Origin: an uncultured Marinilabiliales bacterium
GTDB lineage: Bacteria > Bacteroidota > Bacteroidia > Bacteroidales > BM520
DNA length: 15,855 nt
Direction: 5' to 3'
NCBI GenBank assembly: GCA_937877575.1
Contig: CALFIZ010000170.1
Location: forward strand, 1-15,855
The translations under genes were made by a program, and so were the position numbers. Position 1 is the stretch's first letter; each line of letters starts with the position of its first letter. The notes under the pieces were generated by a model. That model made no database searches. It was not told the DNA's origin and was given only the letters and a program-made list of their open reading frames with translations. This document shows positions 1 through 9,312 of this stretch, piece by piece.

Positions 1-1
1 C

Positions 2-487
2 CCAAGCCACATCGCAGGCGAAACAAAATATATAGAAGAAATCGTAAAAAAAGCCCTTGCACTTGAAACTTCCGGACTCATGGTGGAAGTCCACAACAAA
101 CCGTCGGAAGCCCTGTCAGACGAAAAACAGCAACTTACTCCGACACAATTCGGAAAAATGCTCAAAAACGTCAACTTCCACGACAGATGCTGCAGTTTGG
201 TAAGCAACAGCCCCGAACAGGAAAAAGTAATCGCTAAGATAAACACTTGCCGCCAGATTATCGACGACTGTAATGAAGACCTGATAAAAGTGCTGGCACA
301 AAGGATGGCCGCCGTGAAGGAAATAGGGGAAGCCAAACGGCAAATGGAACTTCCGGCTTTGCAGGCATCACGCTGGCGCAACGTCATGAACCAATGCCTC
401 AGCCTCGCCGATGAACTCGGACTCTCAAAAGAACTCGTAACAGAAATAATGGATGTCATCCATAAACATTCAATAAAAATACAATAA
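2..487 (+). CDS. DAHP synthase / chorismate mutase bifunctional enzyme, 3' part
   Basis: The frame is open from base 2, so the gene starts outside the window and only the last 161 codons are seen. The first visible residues, PSHIAGE followed by GLMVEVHNKP and LSDEKQQLTP, match the C-terminal part of the DAHP synthase barrel (3-deoxy-7-phosphoheptulonate synthase, first step of the shikimate pathway). After a short linker comes an AroQ-type helical chorismate mutase module, from about IAKINTCRQ to the end. Arginines and a lysine fall where AroQ active sites bind chorismate (the R of TCRQ, the R of AQRM, the K of EAKR and the R of ASRW). This synthase-mutase fusion is typical of Bacteroidota and makes DAHP and prephenate in the cytoplasm. 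The next gene starts 11 nt downstream, so an operon is likely. Family assignment is firm; feedback control cannot be judged from this part. Confidence 0.93.
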   Translation, partial: PSHIAGETKYIEEIVKKALALETSGLMVEVHNKPSEALSDEKQQLTPTQFGKMLKNVNFHDRCCSLVSNSPEQEKVIAKINTCRQIIDDCNEDLIKVLAQRMAAVKEIGEAKRQMELPALQASRWRNVMNQCLSLADELGLSKELVTEIMDVIHKHSIKIQ

Positions 488-498
488 CGGGAATTATC

Positions 499-3231
499 AT
501 GGAAGAACTGGAATTCGATGAAATAAAAATCCGCGCCAGCTATCTTAACTATTTCATGGTCAACTTGTACGCTGAGAAAGGACGCGAGGTTTTCCAACAT
601 GACAGTGATGAACCTGATAACCAATACGACGGCAACAAACCCGGCACTGTGGTCTATAAACTCAAAGGAAGCAAAACCTTACATGAGATTCCCCCACGCT
701 GGTATGATGTGTATTACCTTCTTAACCACACTGACATCAACGAAAGGAAACACTATCTGTCCCTGCTTATTGAAGAACAAAGAATCAATAAAGGTAAGAG
801 CGAAGGGGAAAATGCGGTTCCGGAGTTGGAAATGATGCGTGACAACCTGAAAAAGGAATGTGAAACCTATTGTAATTCACATACTCTTTATGACAACGAC
901 AATGTAGTCAACATGCTGTCGGTAAAACGCAGCGTCGATGACCAGCGCCTGACAATAAACCATATAAGCCACAAAGGGAACATCCTCCTTGAAATGGCGC
1001 AGAAATGCTACTCTGTCCCTGATTTTTCGATAGTCACGTCCGACACTTTCAATGAAGAAGAAAGCAAGCGGGTGGAATACATTCATCAAGCCATTGAGAA
1101 TCTGGAAATTATGACCAAAACAAAATTGGGTTCGCGTGAAAATCCGCTTGTATTCGCAATAAGAAGCGCCATGCCACAATATATTCCCGGTTTGATGCCG
1201 ACCATGCTCAACATCGGTGTCACACACCAGGCATACGAGGGCCTCTGCGACAGATTGGGCAAGAACATGGCAGGTCGTATATATCTGAACAATCTATATA
1301 ACGTTACAACCCTCAAATCGTTGGATGTCAACAACATAAACAACAGATACTCCATTTCCGACCCGGATTTCAGGGTTCTTAAGGACAAAGAGCTGTCACC
1401 TGAGCAAATGGCTGAAAAGATTGCAGCCGTTGAAGAACTTATATGCAGTACGGAAAACGGAGACAAAATCATCAATGACGCATTCTACCAGGTAATGTTC
1501 ATCGCAAAGTGCATCAGAAAGTTTTACGATGACAATCAGGACCTTATACTGACATTTATGCAGGGCAAGAAGGCATATCCGGCACTCATCATGCAGAAGA
1601 TGGTATGGACCATAGGCAACGACTATTCGTATCCCGGAGTGATTCACAGTTGTCACAGCCGCACCGGTAAGGGACGGCAGGTGGAAAGCTATCTTGACAT
1701 CTTCGGGGAAGAAATCATGACCGGTGACATATCCTCAAACGACATGGAATATGAAGAGAGAAAGGATATACGTGACGAATATCCGGCAATATACCACTTC
1801 GACCCTCTGTTGCGAAACCTTGAGAAACGTTATCAGTCGCCCGTCACCATTGAGTTTGCGGTTGAAACCCACGATGATGTCAGCCTCTTCGCCATACTCC
1901 AGCTCAACAAGTCGGAACTGACCGGCAGAGCGGCACTTCTTTCATCAATAAAACTCTATGATGAAAAAGTCATTCCGAAAGAAAAAGTGGTGGAGCTCAT
2001 CAGGCCTTATCATCTGCGTCAGATCGTTTCAGACACCATCGACAATGAGTCATTCAAGAATCTGAAATTCTTCGGCAAAGGTGTAAATGTTCTGCCGAGA
2101 ACCGCCACAACAGCAAGACTGTGTTTCAGTTCACAGCAGGCCAACGAGTACAAACGGCAGGGGGACAAGGCATGTCTCTGCAAAGAGCGTTTCATACCCG
2201 AAGACACCATTATCCTCAACGAAATAGACGCAATCCTCAGTATGACCCCAGCCGCCATACATGTGGTGACAGCCTGCCGCGGCTACGGTATCCCTGCATT
2301 TCTCAACCTGCAGTCAAACGGAATCACAATGCACGACAACGAACTTGTCAATTCCGAAGGACTCGTCATCAGAGAAGGTGACTGGATTACACTGTCAAGC
2401 AAACGCCAAAGCATATTCAAGGGACAGGCAAATTACCGTCCGGCACGTTTCATGAAATACCTTGCCGGCGAGAAGGTGGACATGTACCCGAAAGAAGAAA
2501 AAGTATTCGTCGAAATGCGTGACGCTTACAGGGAATATCAAAAGATAGTCAACTCAACGACAGTTAATTACATATCCGATATTGACACTCTCGCCCGCCT
2601 CATCCGCAACGATTTCAACGAAAGTCCGGAAAAGGCCATGTCAATAGTCAATGAATGGTATTCGTTTAATTCCGACAATTATGTTGACCAGGTTCTGAGC
2701 AGTAAGATGGGCTCACATCAAGACCAATCGCGCGTTTACGAACTTCTCGACACTGACAAGAAAGTAGATTTCTACAGACGTGCAATAAAAAAATGTCTGA
2801 AAAACGACCAATCAGGACTAAGTGCAGGTTCGTTCATGCTGGGACGTTTCGTTGCCAAACCGGTATCACATAAATTCTGGAACAATCTCACTCCAAAGGA
2901 AATAGCGTTCATATTGAACGAATATGTTCTCTACGAAAAGTATCTCCAGGTACTTGAGGAAGTCGGTGAAACGAAGTTGACACGTGTGCATTCGAGAATC
3001 GCGACCGAAGGATTCGACTTCAGCATCACCTGTTTTGACCTGAACAATTTCATTCCACTGATAGTGACACATCCCGACTGGAATGCAATCTCCCGGGAAG
3101 TGGCTAACATGCACGGTGAAAATGCAAACACAGAAGAGTTGGTAAAACGACTTTCGCAGCCCCCGGAAGTATTGTTCGATCTCTCAAAACCTTGGGAAAA
3201 GGCGAAATTCGATGAACTGGCAAAAATGTAG
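499..3231 (+). CDS. PPDK-like ATP-grasp/phosphohistidine protein lacking the PEP barrel
   Basis: A 910-aa cytoplasmic protein with no signal peptide. Residues 1 to about 155 are an unrecognised extension. Residues 156-480 align with the PPDK nucleotide-binding region: the KGNILLEM motif (K159), NPLVFAIRSAMP with R222, PGLMPTMLNIG, MQKMVWTIGND, DIFGEEIMTGD at 400-410, and IEFAVE (E452) with ILQLN (Q468). Residues 525-645 match the swinging phosphohistidine domain: H588 sits where TSHAAVVARGMG has its catalytic histidine (here AIHVVTACRGYG), followed by GDWITL and KGQA. Normal PPDK then has a PEP/pyruvate TIM barrel. Here residues 645-910 show no barrel motifs and look mainly helical, so the phosphoryl acceptor is unknown. 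By eye alignment, two ATP-site residues of PPDK differ (Asp321 to T450, Arg337 to N470). It follows the DAHP synthase/chorismate mutase gene by 11 nt. It is probably a phosphotransferase or a regulatory relative; true PPDK activity is unlikely. Confidence 0.75.
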   Translation: MEELEFDEIKIRASYLNYFMVNLYAEKGREVFQHDSDEPDNQYDGNKPGTVVYKLKGSKTLHEIPPRWYDVYYLLNHTDINERKHYLSLLIEEQRINKGKSEGENAVPELEMMRDNLKKECETYCNSHTLYDNDNVVNMLSVKRSVDDQRLTINHISHKGNILLEMAQKCYSVPDFSIVTSDTFNEEESKRVEYIHQAIENLEIMTKTKLGSRENPLVFAIRSAMPQYIPGLMPTMLNIGVTHQAYEGLCDRLGKNMAGRIYLNNLYNVTTLKSLDVNNINNRYSISDPDFRVLKDKELSPEQMAEKIAAVEELICSTENGDKIINDAFYQVMFIAKCIRKFYDDNQDLILTFMQGKKAYPALIMQKMVWTIGNDYSYPGVIHSCHSRTGKGRQVESYLDIFGEEIMTGDISSNDMEYEERKDIRDEYPAIYHFDPLLRNLEKRYQSPVTIEFAVETHDDVSLFAILQLNKSELTGRAALLSSIKLYDEKVIPKEKVVELIRPYHLRQIVSDTIDNESFKNLKFFGKGVNVLPRTATTARLCFSSQQANEYKRQGDKACLCKERFIPEDTIILNEIDAILSMTPAAIHVVTACRGYGIPAFLNLQSNGITMHDNELVNSEGLVIREGDWITLSSKRQSIFKGQANYRPARFMKYLAGEKVDMYPKEEKVFVEMRDAYREYQKIVNSTTVNYISDIDTLARLIRNDFNESPEKAMSIVNEWYSFNSDNYVDQVLSSKMGSHQDQSRVYELLDTDKKVDFYRRAIKKCLKNDQSGLSAGSFMLGRFVAKPVSHKFWNNLTPKEIAFILNEYVLYEKYLQVLEEVGETKLTRVHSRIATEGFDFSITCFDLNNFIPLIVTHPDWNAISREVANMHGENANTEELVKRLSQPPEVLFDLSKPWEKAKFDELAKM

Positions 3232-3246
3232 GCGAGGTTTTGCCTC

Positions 3247-6200
3247 TTACCTGACACTTATTCTTACCCCCTCTGACTGTCCGCCAAATTCAGGGGCATA
3301 ATAACACTGAATCTTCGACAAACCGGCTGTGAACGTTCCGCTCTGCTGCACATTCACCTTATATTCAATCATATAAGTACCCTTGTTCATCCTCTCGATA
3401 AAGAAATTCATTGACTCATCCCTGATGCTCAGATAATACAGCAAATCACCGGAATAATGATAACCCGACAGCACCTCCTCAGGAATGAAACATGCCGGAA
3501 CAATATCCTTCAGGTGAACGTACTCCATGTCGCGGTCGGATTTTATAACCATCCTCACCACCACCTTGTCAGTAGGTGAAATGGTCATACCGTCCTTTAC
3601 CTCAGTGAAAGTGGTGTTGCCGCCAGCATACGAAGCCTTCAATATTGTACGTTTTACTGAGAGTCCTGACGATTCAGCCGTAACATTATCATAGTCTGTA
3701 AGATACTGCCAATAGAGAGAAGCCCAGGCGGTACCGTTGTCAGTCTTGTCAACCGTCACTTTACCGAAACTTGCGTCAACTTCCGATGCGTTCCAATATT
3801 TTTTCACATAGCCGCTGCCAGGTACGGAATTGTCAGTGTCAACGACTTTATTGCCCACCATAACGACATCATTCTTATAATTGCCGATTATCTCAGCATC
3901 ACCGCCGATAAGCAGTGCAAATACAGCCTCGGTGGTTCCGCTCGTGGTGTTCCACATCGTTGTGCGTTTCTGGTTGAGCAGCCAGCGTTTCATTTCATTG
4001 ATATCATCCTCGTCAGCCTCCAACTTGTAGTAACATTCAATCATAGCAGCCATAGTTGAGATAGGCTCGAAGTACATATCAAACAAGTTGGTGGTATGCA
4101 AATCGCGCCAATACATGCCGAGTTCTTCGCTGTGAAGAGCACGCTCATCAAACGACTGCATGATTTTCCTTGAGATGGCGGCATCATAATTCTGAAGAAT
4201 CATAGCAGACAATGCTTGCGAATATAGCGAACGGTTCTGCCATCCTGTCTTGAGTTTGCCGAGATAGAAATCGTACGCTTCCTTGGTAGGTTTGTCATCA
4301 AGCTTGACTATGTTCATCAGACAATTTCTGAGATAAAGATACTTTATCTTGCTTGAAGAAATGGTGTATAGTTCAAGCTCACCTTTCTTCTTCATAAATT
4401 CGTAATCTTTAACAATCTCATTATCAATATATTTGACAGTTCTTACAACCATATTCCTTATCTCATTGTTGGAATTGATGGAAATGATGCCCAAGTCGTT
4501 GAGATGTGCAAAACCGCTAAGGACATTGAGAGTGACGAAATAACTTGAATAATTGCTGTCCTCAATCCACGGGAAGCTGCCGTCGTTTCTCTGTACTGCT
4601 TTCAATTTTCTGATACTCTGAGCCTTATTATACGACATCTGGTTGGCGTCAAAAAGCATAATCATGCGTTCACGCTGTTCCTGTTCGTTTGCGGCTTCAA
4701 GAACCCATGGGGTTTCATTGAGCAGAATATCCTTCAGTTCCTGATTCTTCTCCAACTGTGATACGAAATCATCCGGATTAGTGGCCTTAATCAGACGGTA
4801 AACCTCTTCAATAGTAGGATTGTTTTTAACTATATAGTCAGCAATCAAATTTGAATACAATTTTCCGAAAATGATATCCACAAGTTTGTCATCCCCATCC
4901 TCAAAATATGGGAGGGTTTGCACTGCATACCACAGCGGATTTGGCGTATATTCAAGTGTAACCGACTGAGTGTAAATGTTTTTCTTGCCGAATTTTTCAT
5001 TGAAAGACTTAAACTTGTAAGCATTTTTTCCTGCTTTTCTGACGGTCATAGGCAGAGTTTCCGTGACAAGCACTTTGGTGGTAAGCACAGGTATGATGTG
5101 TTCCTCGGCATCGGTCAGGGAAGCTGTTTCGGCAACCGAACGAATGGTAAGGACAGATGCATCCTGCGGGACTGTAAGTTTCCATCTTACTATAACAGAG
5201 TTGTTATCAGCAACCGTGAAACCAACCTTTTCTTCCTGAACCGTCTGAGAGGTGATATTTTCGCCCTTTTCATTGGTGACGACGAGATAAGACGTACCTG
5301 TCAGGGTTTTGTCGGAAGTATTGGAAATCTTGGCTGAATAATAGATTTCATCGTTCTGATAGAGTACTTTGGGATAATTTGGAGTAATAAACAAATCCTT
5401 TTTAGCAACTATCTCCATTTCAGAAATGTCTGCCGACAAATCCTTGGTATGTGCTACTGCTCTGAATTTCCATTTGGTTATGGACTGAGGCACCAGGAAT
5501 TCAAATTCCACATTACCGTTTTTATCGGTGGTGAGCTGCGGATAGAAGAATGCCGTCTCGCGGAAATCGCGTCTGATGGACTTTTCACCCTGTTGTTTGG
5601 TTTCTGCTGTTTCCTCTGCCGAACCATCCATTTCTTCTTCTGTTCCTTCAACATCTTCATTATAAGCCTCCTCTGAAACCTTTGTCATACGAAGCATCTC
5701 ATAATTGCCGGCTGCCGCTGGTGCAGCATCATAAAGTATATACCGGGAGATACCATAATCCAACAAGCCATACCATTCAATCTCATCGTAGGTGCGTTCT
5801 GCTACACTTACGGATTTAGCCCTGCTGTTTGAGAATGCATAGGCACTATTTGCAGTGATACGGCTGCGTCTGAAGTTGAGCGCATTGTTGTTAACCACAC
5901 TGCCCCACGAAGGAGAATAATATGATGATGTGCAGAAGTAGTCAAGTGACATGTCATACATTTCGGCAAGCAGTTCGGCATCGACAGGTTTACCCTTGTA
6001 ATCGGTTATCCGGAGGGTCCACTTCTCGGTACCGCCTGGCAGCATAGAGTTTTTCTCTGTCAAAAGCTTGATATTCAGACGTTTGTTTTCGAAAGGAACC
6101 GTCACCGAGAAATCAGTCTGGTAATCACGGTTATTGAAGGTTGAGAACACCTTGATGTCTATGCCGCCCCTGTCCTCCTCCTTAACTTTGACGTTGATCA

Positions 6201-9200
6201 CTTTGGTTTTGGGAACCGTTATGCAGTCGTCAAATATGACTCTGCCCGCAGACGTAATCTGCACCTTGGTTCCAGCAACCGGGGAAGATGATGAGACATA
6301 CACATTGAAATCCTCGCCGGGGCGGACAATGGTTTTGTCTGTAATGACCTTGATATCCGATTGTGCAAATTTGAACTTATTGTCATCCACAACCTGGAAA
6401 TAAAACGATTCCTTTACAGTGTTCCTGTAATCGTCTTTGGTGGTGACATCCATGGCATAGAAGCCTGGCGTAAGATTTTCAGGAAAGACAACGGAACCGT
6501 CCGTTGTCATTTTAACCGTACTCCCGGAATCCCTCACCCAATCCTCAAGGCTGTTTTTGCCATAGGCATCACGAGGCAGTTTTTTTTCATATTCAGACTT
6601 AGTGAGGGAATAATAGTCCGGCTCACTCCATAATTTGTTGCGATACAATGATTCAGGTGAAATCAGTTTTACCAGTTCAACATTGAACACGGTATTAATT
6701 TCTTCACCACGCAAGTTCTCAGCATATACTTTGACAGTATCGGCATGCAACAACACATATTCATCCACATTACAGCGAATAGTCATAGTCTGCTTTGACA
6801 CGCGGACTCTGTATTCATCGGATATGGTTTCACCGGAAGCATCGGTGACATCAACATGAACGATGAAAACAAAAAGCGGACTGTAGAAATATCCGTCGGT
6901 ATTGGGGCATTTTGCAATGAAATTGATTGTTGCGACACCGTTTTCATCGGCGGTAAGTTCACCTGAGGCTATATTGACTGTCTCACCGCTGTTTCTCCAC
7001 CACCACGACCACCATGAAGTCTCTCGTGTAATCCTATATTTCACAGTGGCATTCGACAGTGGAAGTCCGGCGTATGTTTCACTTTTGACGTCAATCATTA
7101 TTTTGGAATCGGGTTTCGGCTGCGAAGTCTTGTCCTCAAAGGTTATCTCGAAAGTCGGGCGCTTGTATTCCTCCACGCGGAAATAAATGCTGCCATTGCC
7201 ACACCCCAAAGTGTAGGTGCCGGTGAGTCCGTCACCCGGCAAAACGAAGGAACCGGCAAAAGTACCGTATTCATTCGTCTTCAGCTTGACTTCTCCTACA
7301 TTCTGATAATTAGCGTCTTTTAAAGTTACGGTCACCGGATAGTCAGGCACAACTGAATTGATTCTGTCTTTACTCCTTGTGGCTATCCCTTTAAAGAACA
7401 CCGTTTGTCCCGGGCGATATATGGCACGGTCAAGATAGAAACTGACAGCAGGGTTGTCGGAAGAATAACTGTAGGAACCGTGTTTCGTCAAATAGACATC
7501 CTCAGCATACCATTTTCCGCCATGTTCGACTTCGAGGAACAATCTGCCGTCATTATTCGCGAAGATTGCATCAGGTAAGTTGCATTTGCCGTTTTTATCG
7601 CTTGTATATTGGCCGACCGCAGTGTAATTGACCGAGCTGCGTCTGTAATATTCTTTATATACAGTTAATTTACAACCGCTTACTGTTTTCCCCGAGTTTC
7701 TGTCAACAGTATATATTTCATAATTGTTATTGTCAAAGGAAGAAACAATCAGATTGATATCTGTCACCTGAATGATGAAAAAAGAAACGTGGCAGGTATT
7801 ATAGTTAAAAGACTTGTCGTTGGATATCAGCACCGCATAGCAGCCCTTATGAAGCGGCTGTGCGGCAACCTCCACGGAGTGCCTGCGATAGTCGTGAGGG
7901 TCGGTAACTTCCACATCCCATTGACTTACAGCCTTGGCTTTCAGATACATATCGAATTTATCCTGTCCCGATACATACTTGCGTGTGTCAGGCATGAACT
8001 CTTCCTTGTAATCAGCATTTACTATCTTGAAATACAAATGGTTACAGTTGGTGTAATTGACAAGGAAACTGAAATGTTCATCCGGATAGACTGTTTTGAT
8101 ATATGAACTTGTTCCGAGGTTAGGCTTAGTGATGGAGTTATACAAATTCTCGCACAATGCGGCACCTCTGGAGCCTTTGTATTGTTTCATTGCCTTGAGG
8201 CAATATTCGACAGCTTTCGCATAACTGTCCCTATGTTCATCTGAAATATCGGCATCATATTTCGAGGCATCGGACCTGTAATATGAAGCTATTGCATAAA
8301 TAACTTCAGAGCAGCAGCTATCATTTTTGGATTTTTTCTCAAGTGACAATAATGAATTAAGATGCTGATTGTCAGAGTCTTCAGTTTGCAAATTCTGTTT
8401 TACGAATGACAGACGTGCCAAGTCGATATCCACGAGGGCATCTATTTCCTTCTGATGAAATTTTTCAAGATTCTGATACAGGCGCAATGCATCGAGGAGG
8501 AGTTGTGATTCGCTCAATTTGTCGTTAATATCGAGTTTTATAAAATCATCCGCCGGTTTAAGGGCGTCATCGGTCAGGAAGTCGGCACCGAGAAGATTAT
8601 TTGACGGTTCGGAAAAATAATCGATGGCACGATGAGCGAGAAAATCGTAGAGTGTAGGCCGGAGATTTCTGCTGTTGATACCTTTATCTATAATGTCATC
8701 AAACTGTTCAAGTGGTATTTCCTTGAGTTTGTCGGCATCTTCAAGTGATTTGACATAATATTCGTAAGAAATGTTTTTAAAGTCTTCGCGCGACCATGCG
8801 GCAAGGTCTTCGGGACGCGAATCAGAAGCCACGTTTCCGTCCAATTTCCAACTGTTTTCATCATAATAGTTTGAATACAGTTCAGCTGTCAGCGAATAAT
8901 ACACATTCTTCTCAGGGAAAGAGGAGGCCTGGATTAGTGAATCGAAGGCATGAATGGTGTTAACAGAGGTGGCTTCTTCAAATTCAAGGTTAATTCTTGC
9001 CCTGAAAATCGCAACCTTAATGAGTTGTGAATAGTTGTCGTTGGAACGTGCAACAGTCTCTATTTCAGCAAGTTCTTTAATTGCAGAAGCAGGGAGTTGG
9101 TCATCAATGTGTTTTTTGACCAGAGCCCAGGAATTGGAATAGTCGGTTTTATCGGTTTTCATATTGGTTGAAGCAATTTGTCCGTGAGTACAAGAAGACA

Positions 9201-9237
9201 GGAGCGCTATAGTTATAAATATCACAACTTTTTTCAT
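3247..9237 (-). CDS. Alpha-2-macroglobulin family lipoprotein without thioester
   Basis: A 1996-aa envelope protein of the bacterial alpha-2-macroglobulin family, which traps or restrains proteases in the periplasm. It has a lipoprotein signal peptide (MKKVVIFITIALLSSC, lipid-modified C16). No acidic surface-export signal follows the cysteine, so a periplasm-facing location is likely. Residues 20 to about 400 are helical and repeat-like. Macroglobulin beta domains follow, with the signature DRAIYRPGQTVFFKG at 603-617. The bait-like stretch before residue 1220 includes an acidic segment (about 1193-1218), and the conserved RETAFFYPQL lies near 1227. The thioester region begins at LPYF (about 1442), but where relatives have C-x-E-Q this protein has LVDI (1452-1455), so no covalent trap is possible. 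The helical domain after it is retained, with a receptor-binding-like C-terminus. A tryptophan cluster (741-748) is unusual. The SPOR gene upstream is on the same strand. The assignment is firm; the protease target is unknown. Confidence 0.9.
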   Translation of the reverse strand: MKKVVIFITIALLSSCTHGQIASTNMKTDKTDYSNSWALVKKHIDDQLPASAIKELAEIETVARSNDNYSQLIKVAIFRARINLEFEEATSVNTIHAFDSLIQASSFPEKNVYYSLTAELYSNYYDENSWKLDGNVASDSRPEDLAAWSREDFKNISYEYYVKSLEDADKLKEIPLEQFDDIIDKGINSRNLRPTLYDFLAHRAIDYFSEPSNNLLGADFLTDDALKPADDFIKLDINDKLSESQLLLDALRLYQNLEKFHQKEIDALVDIDLARLSFVKQNLQTEDSDNQHLNSLLSLEKKSKNDSCCSEVIYAIASYYRSDASKYDADISDEHRDSYAKAVEYCLKAMKQYKGSRGAALCENLYNSITKPNLGTSSYIKTVYPDEHFSFLVNYTNCNHLYFKIVNADYKEEFMPDTRKYVSGQDKFDMYLKAKAVSQWDVEVTDPHDYRRHSVEVAAQPLHKGCYAVLISNDKSFNYNTCHVSFFIIQVTDINLIVSSFDNNNYEIYTVDRNSGKTVSGCKLTVYKEYYRRSSVNYTAVGQYTSDKNGKCNLPDAIFANNDGRLFLEVEHGGKWYAEDVYLTKHGSYSYSSDNPAVSFYLDRAIYRPGQTVFFKGIATRSKDRINSVVPDYPVTVTLKDANYQNVGEVKLKTNEYGTFAGSFVLPGDGLTGTYTLGCGNGSIYFRVEEYKRPTFEITFEDKTSQPKPDSKIMIDVKSETYAGLPLSNATVKYRITRETSWWSWWWRNSGETVNIASGELTADENGVATINFIAKCPNTDGYFYSPLFVFIVHVDVTDASGETISDEYRVRVSKQTMTIRCNVDEYVLLHADTVKVYAENLRGEEINTVFNVELVKLISPESLYRNKLWSEPDYYSLTKSEYEKKLPRDAYGKNSLEDWVRDSGSTVKMTTDGSVVFPENLTPGFYAMDVTTKDDYRNTVKESFYFQVVDDNKFKFAQSDIKVITDKTIVRPGEDFNVYVSSSSPVAGTKVQITSAGRVIFDDCITVPKTKVINVKVKEEDRGGIDIKVFSTFNNRDYQTDFSVTVPFENKRLNIKLLTEKNSMLPGGTEKWTLRITDYKGKPVDAELLAEMYDMSLDYFCTSSYYSPSWGSVVNNNALNFRRSRITANSAYAFSNSRAKSVSVAERTYDEIEWYGLLDYGISRYILYDAAPAAAGNYEMLRMTKVSEEAYNEDVEGTEEEMDGSAEETAETKQQGEKSIRRDFRETAFFYPQLTTDKNGNVEFEFLVPQSITKWKFRAVAHTKDLSADISEMEIVAKKDLFITPNYPKVLYQNDEIYYSAKISNTSDKTLTGTSYLVVTNEKGENITSQTVQEEKVGFTVADNNSVIVRWKLTVPQDASVLTIRSVAETASLTDAEEHIIPVLTTKVLVTETLPMTVRKAGKNAYKFKSFNEKFGKKNIYTQSVTLEYTPNPLWYAVQTLPYFEDGDDKLVDIIFGKLYSNLIADYIVKNNPTIEEVYRLIKATNPDDFVSQLEKNQELKDILLNETPWVLEAANEQEQRERMIMLFDANQMSYNKAQSIRKLKAVQRNDGSFPWIEDSNYSSYFVTLNVLSGFAHLNDLGIISINSNNEIRNMVVRTVKYIDNEIVKDYEFMKKKGELELYTISSSKIKYLYLRNCLMNIVKLDDKPTKEAYDFYLGKLKTGWQNRSLYSQALSAMILQNYDAAISRKIMQSFDERALHSEELGMYWRDLHTTNLFDMYFEPISTMAAMIECYYKLEADEDDINEMKRWLLNQKRTTMWNTTSGTTEAVFALLIGGDAEIIGNYKNDVVMVGNKVVDTDNSVPGSGYVKKYWNASEVDASFGKVTVDKTDNGTAWASLYWQYLTDYDNVTAESSGLSVKRTILKASYAGGNTTFTEVKDGMTISPTDKVVVRMVIKSDRDMEYVHLKDIVPACFIPEEVLSGYHYSGDLLYYLSIRDESMNFFIERMNKGTYMIEYKVNVQQSGTFTAGLSKIQCYYAPEFGGQSEGVRISVR

Positions 9238-9273
9238 AATGAATCAAGTAAAAAAAACACAAAAACATTTTAC

Positions 9274-9304
9274 GAATGTCGGCGCAGATACATGCCGGAC
9301 ATTC
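9274..9304 (-). terminator. Stem-loop between SPOR gene and macroglobulin gene
   Basis: The arms at 9274-9283 and 9294-9304 pair over 10 bp with one bulged base and a 10-nt loop. On the minus strand the hairpin starts 8 nt after the SPOR stop codon. It is followed by a T-rich stretch, though not immediately: two T runs lie within about 25 nt. It could be a leaky terminator or an mRNA-stabilising processing site that sets unequal expression of the two genes. Confidence 0.55.
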
Positions 9305-9312
9305 ACATAGTT

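Noticed and set aside
4918..5337. 139-codon open frame on the plus strand
   Set aside because: It lies wholly antisense inside the macroglobulin gene, has no recognisable protein features, and is explained by codon bias on the other strand.
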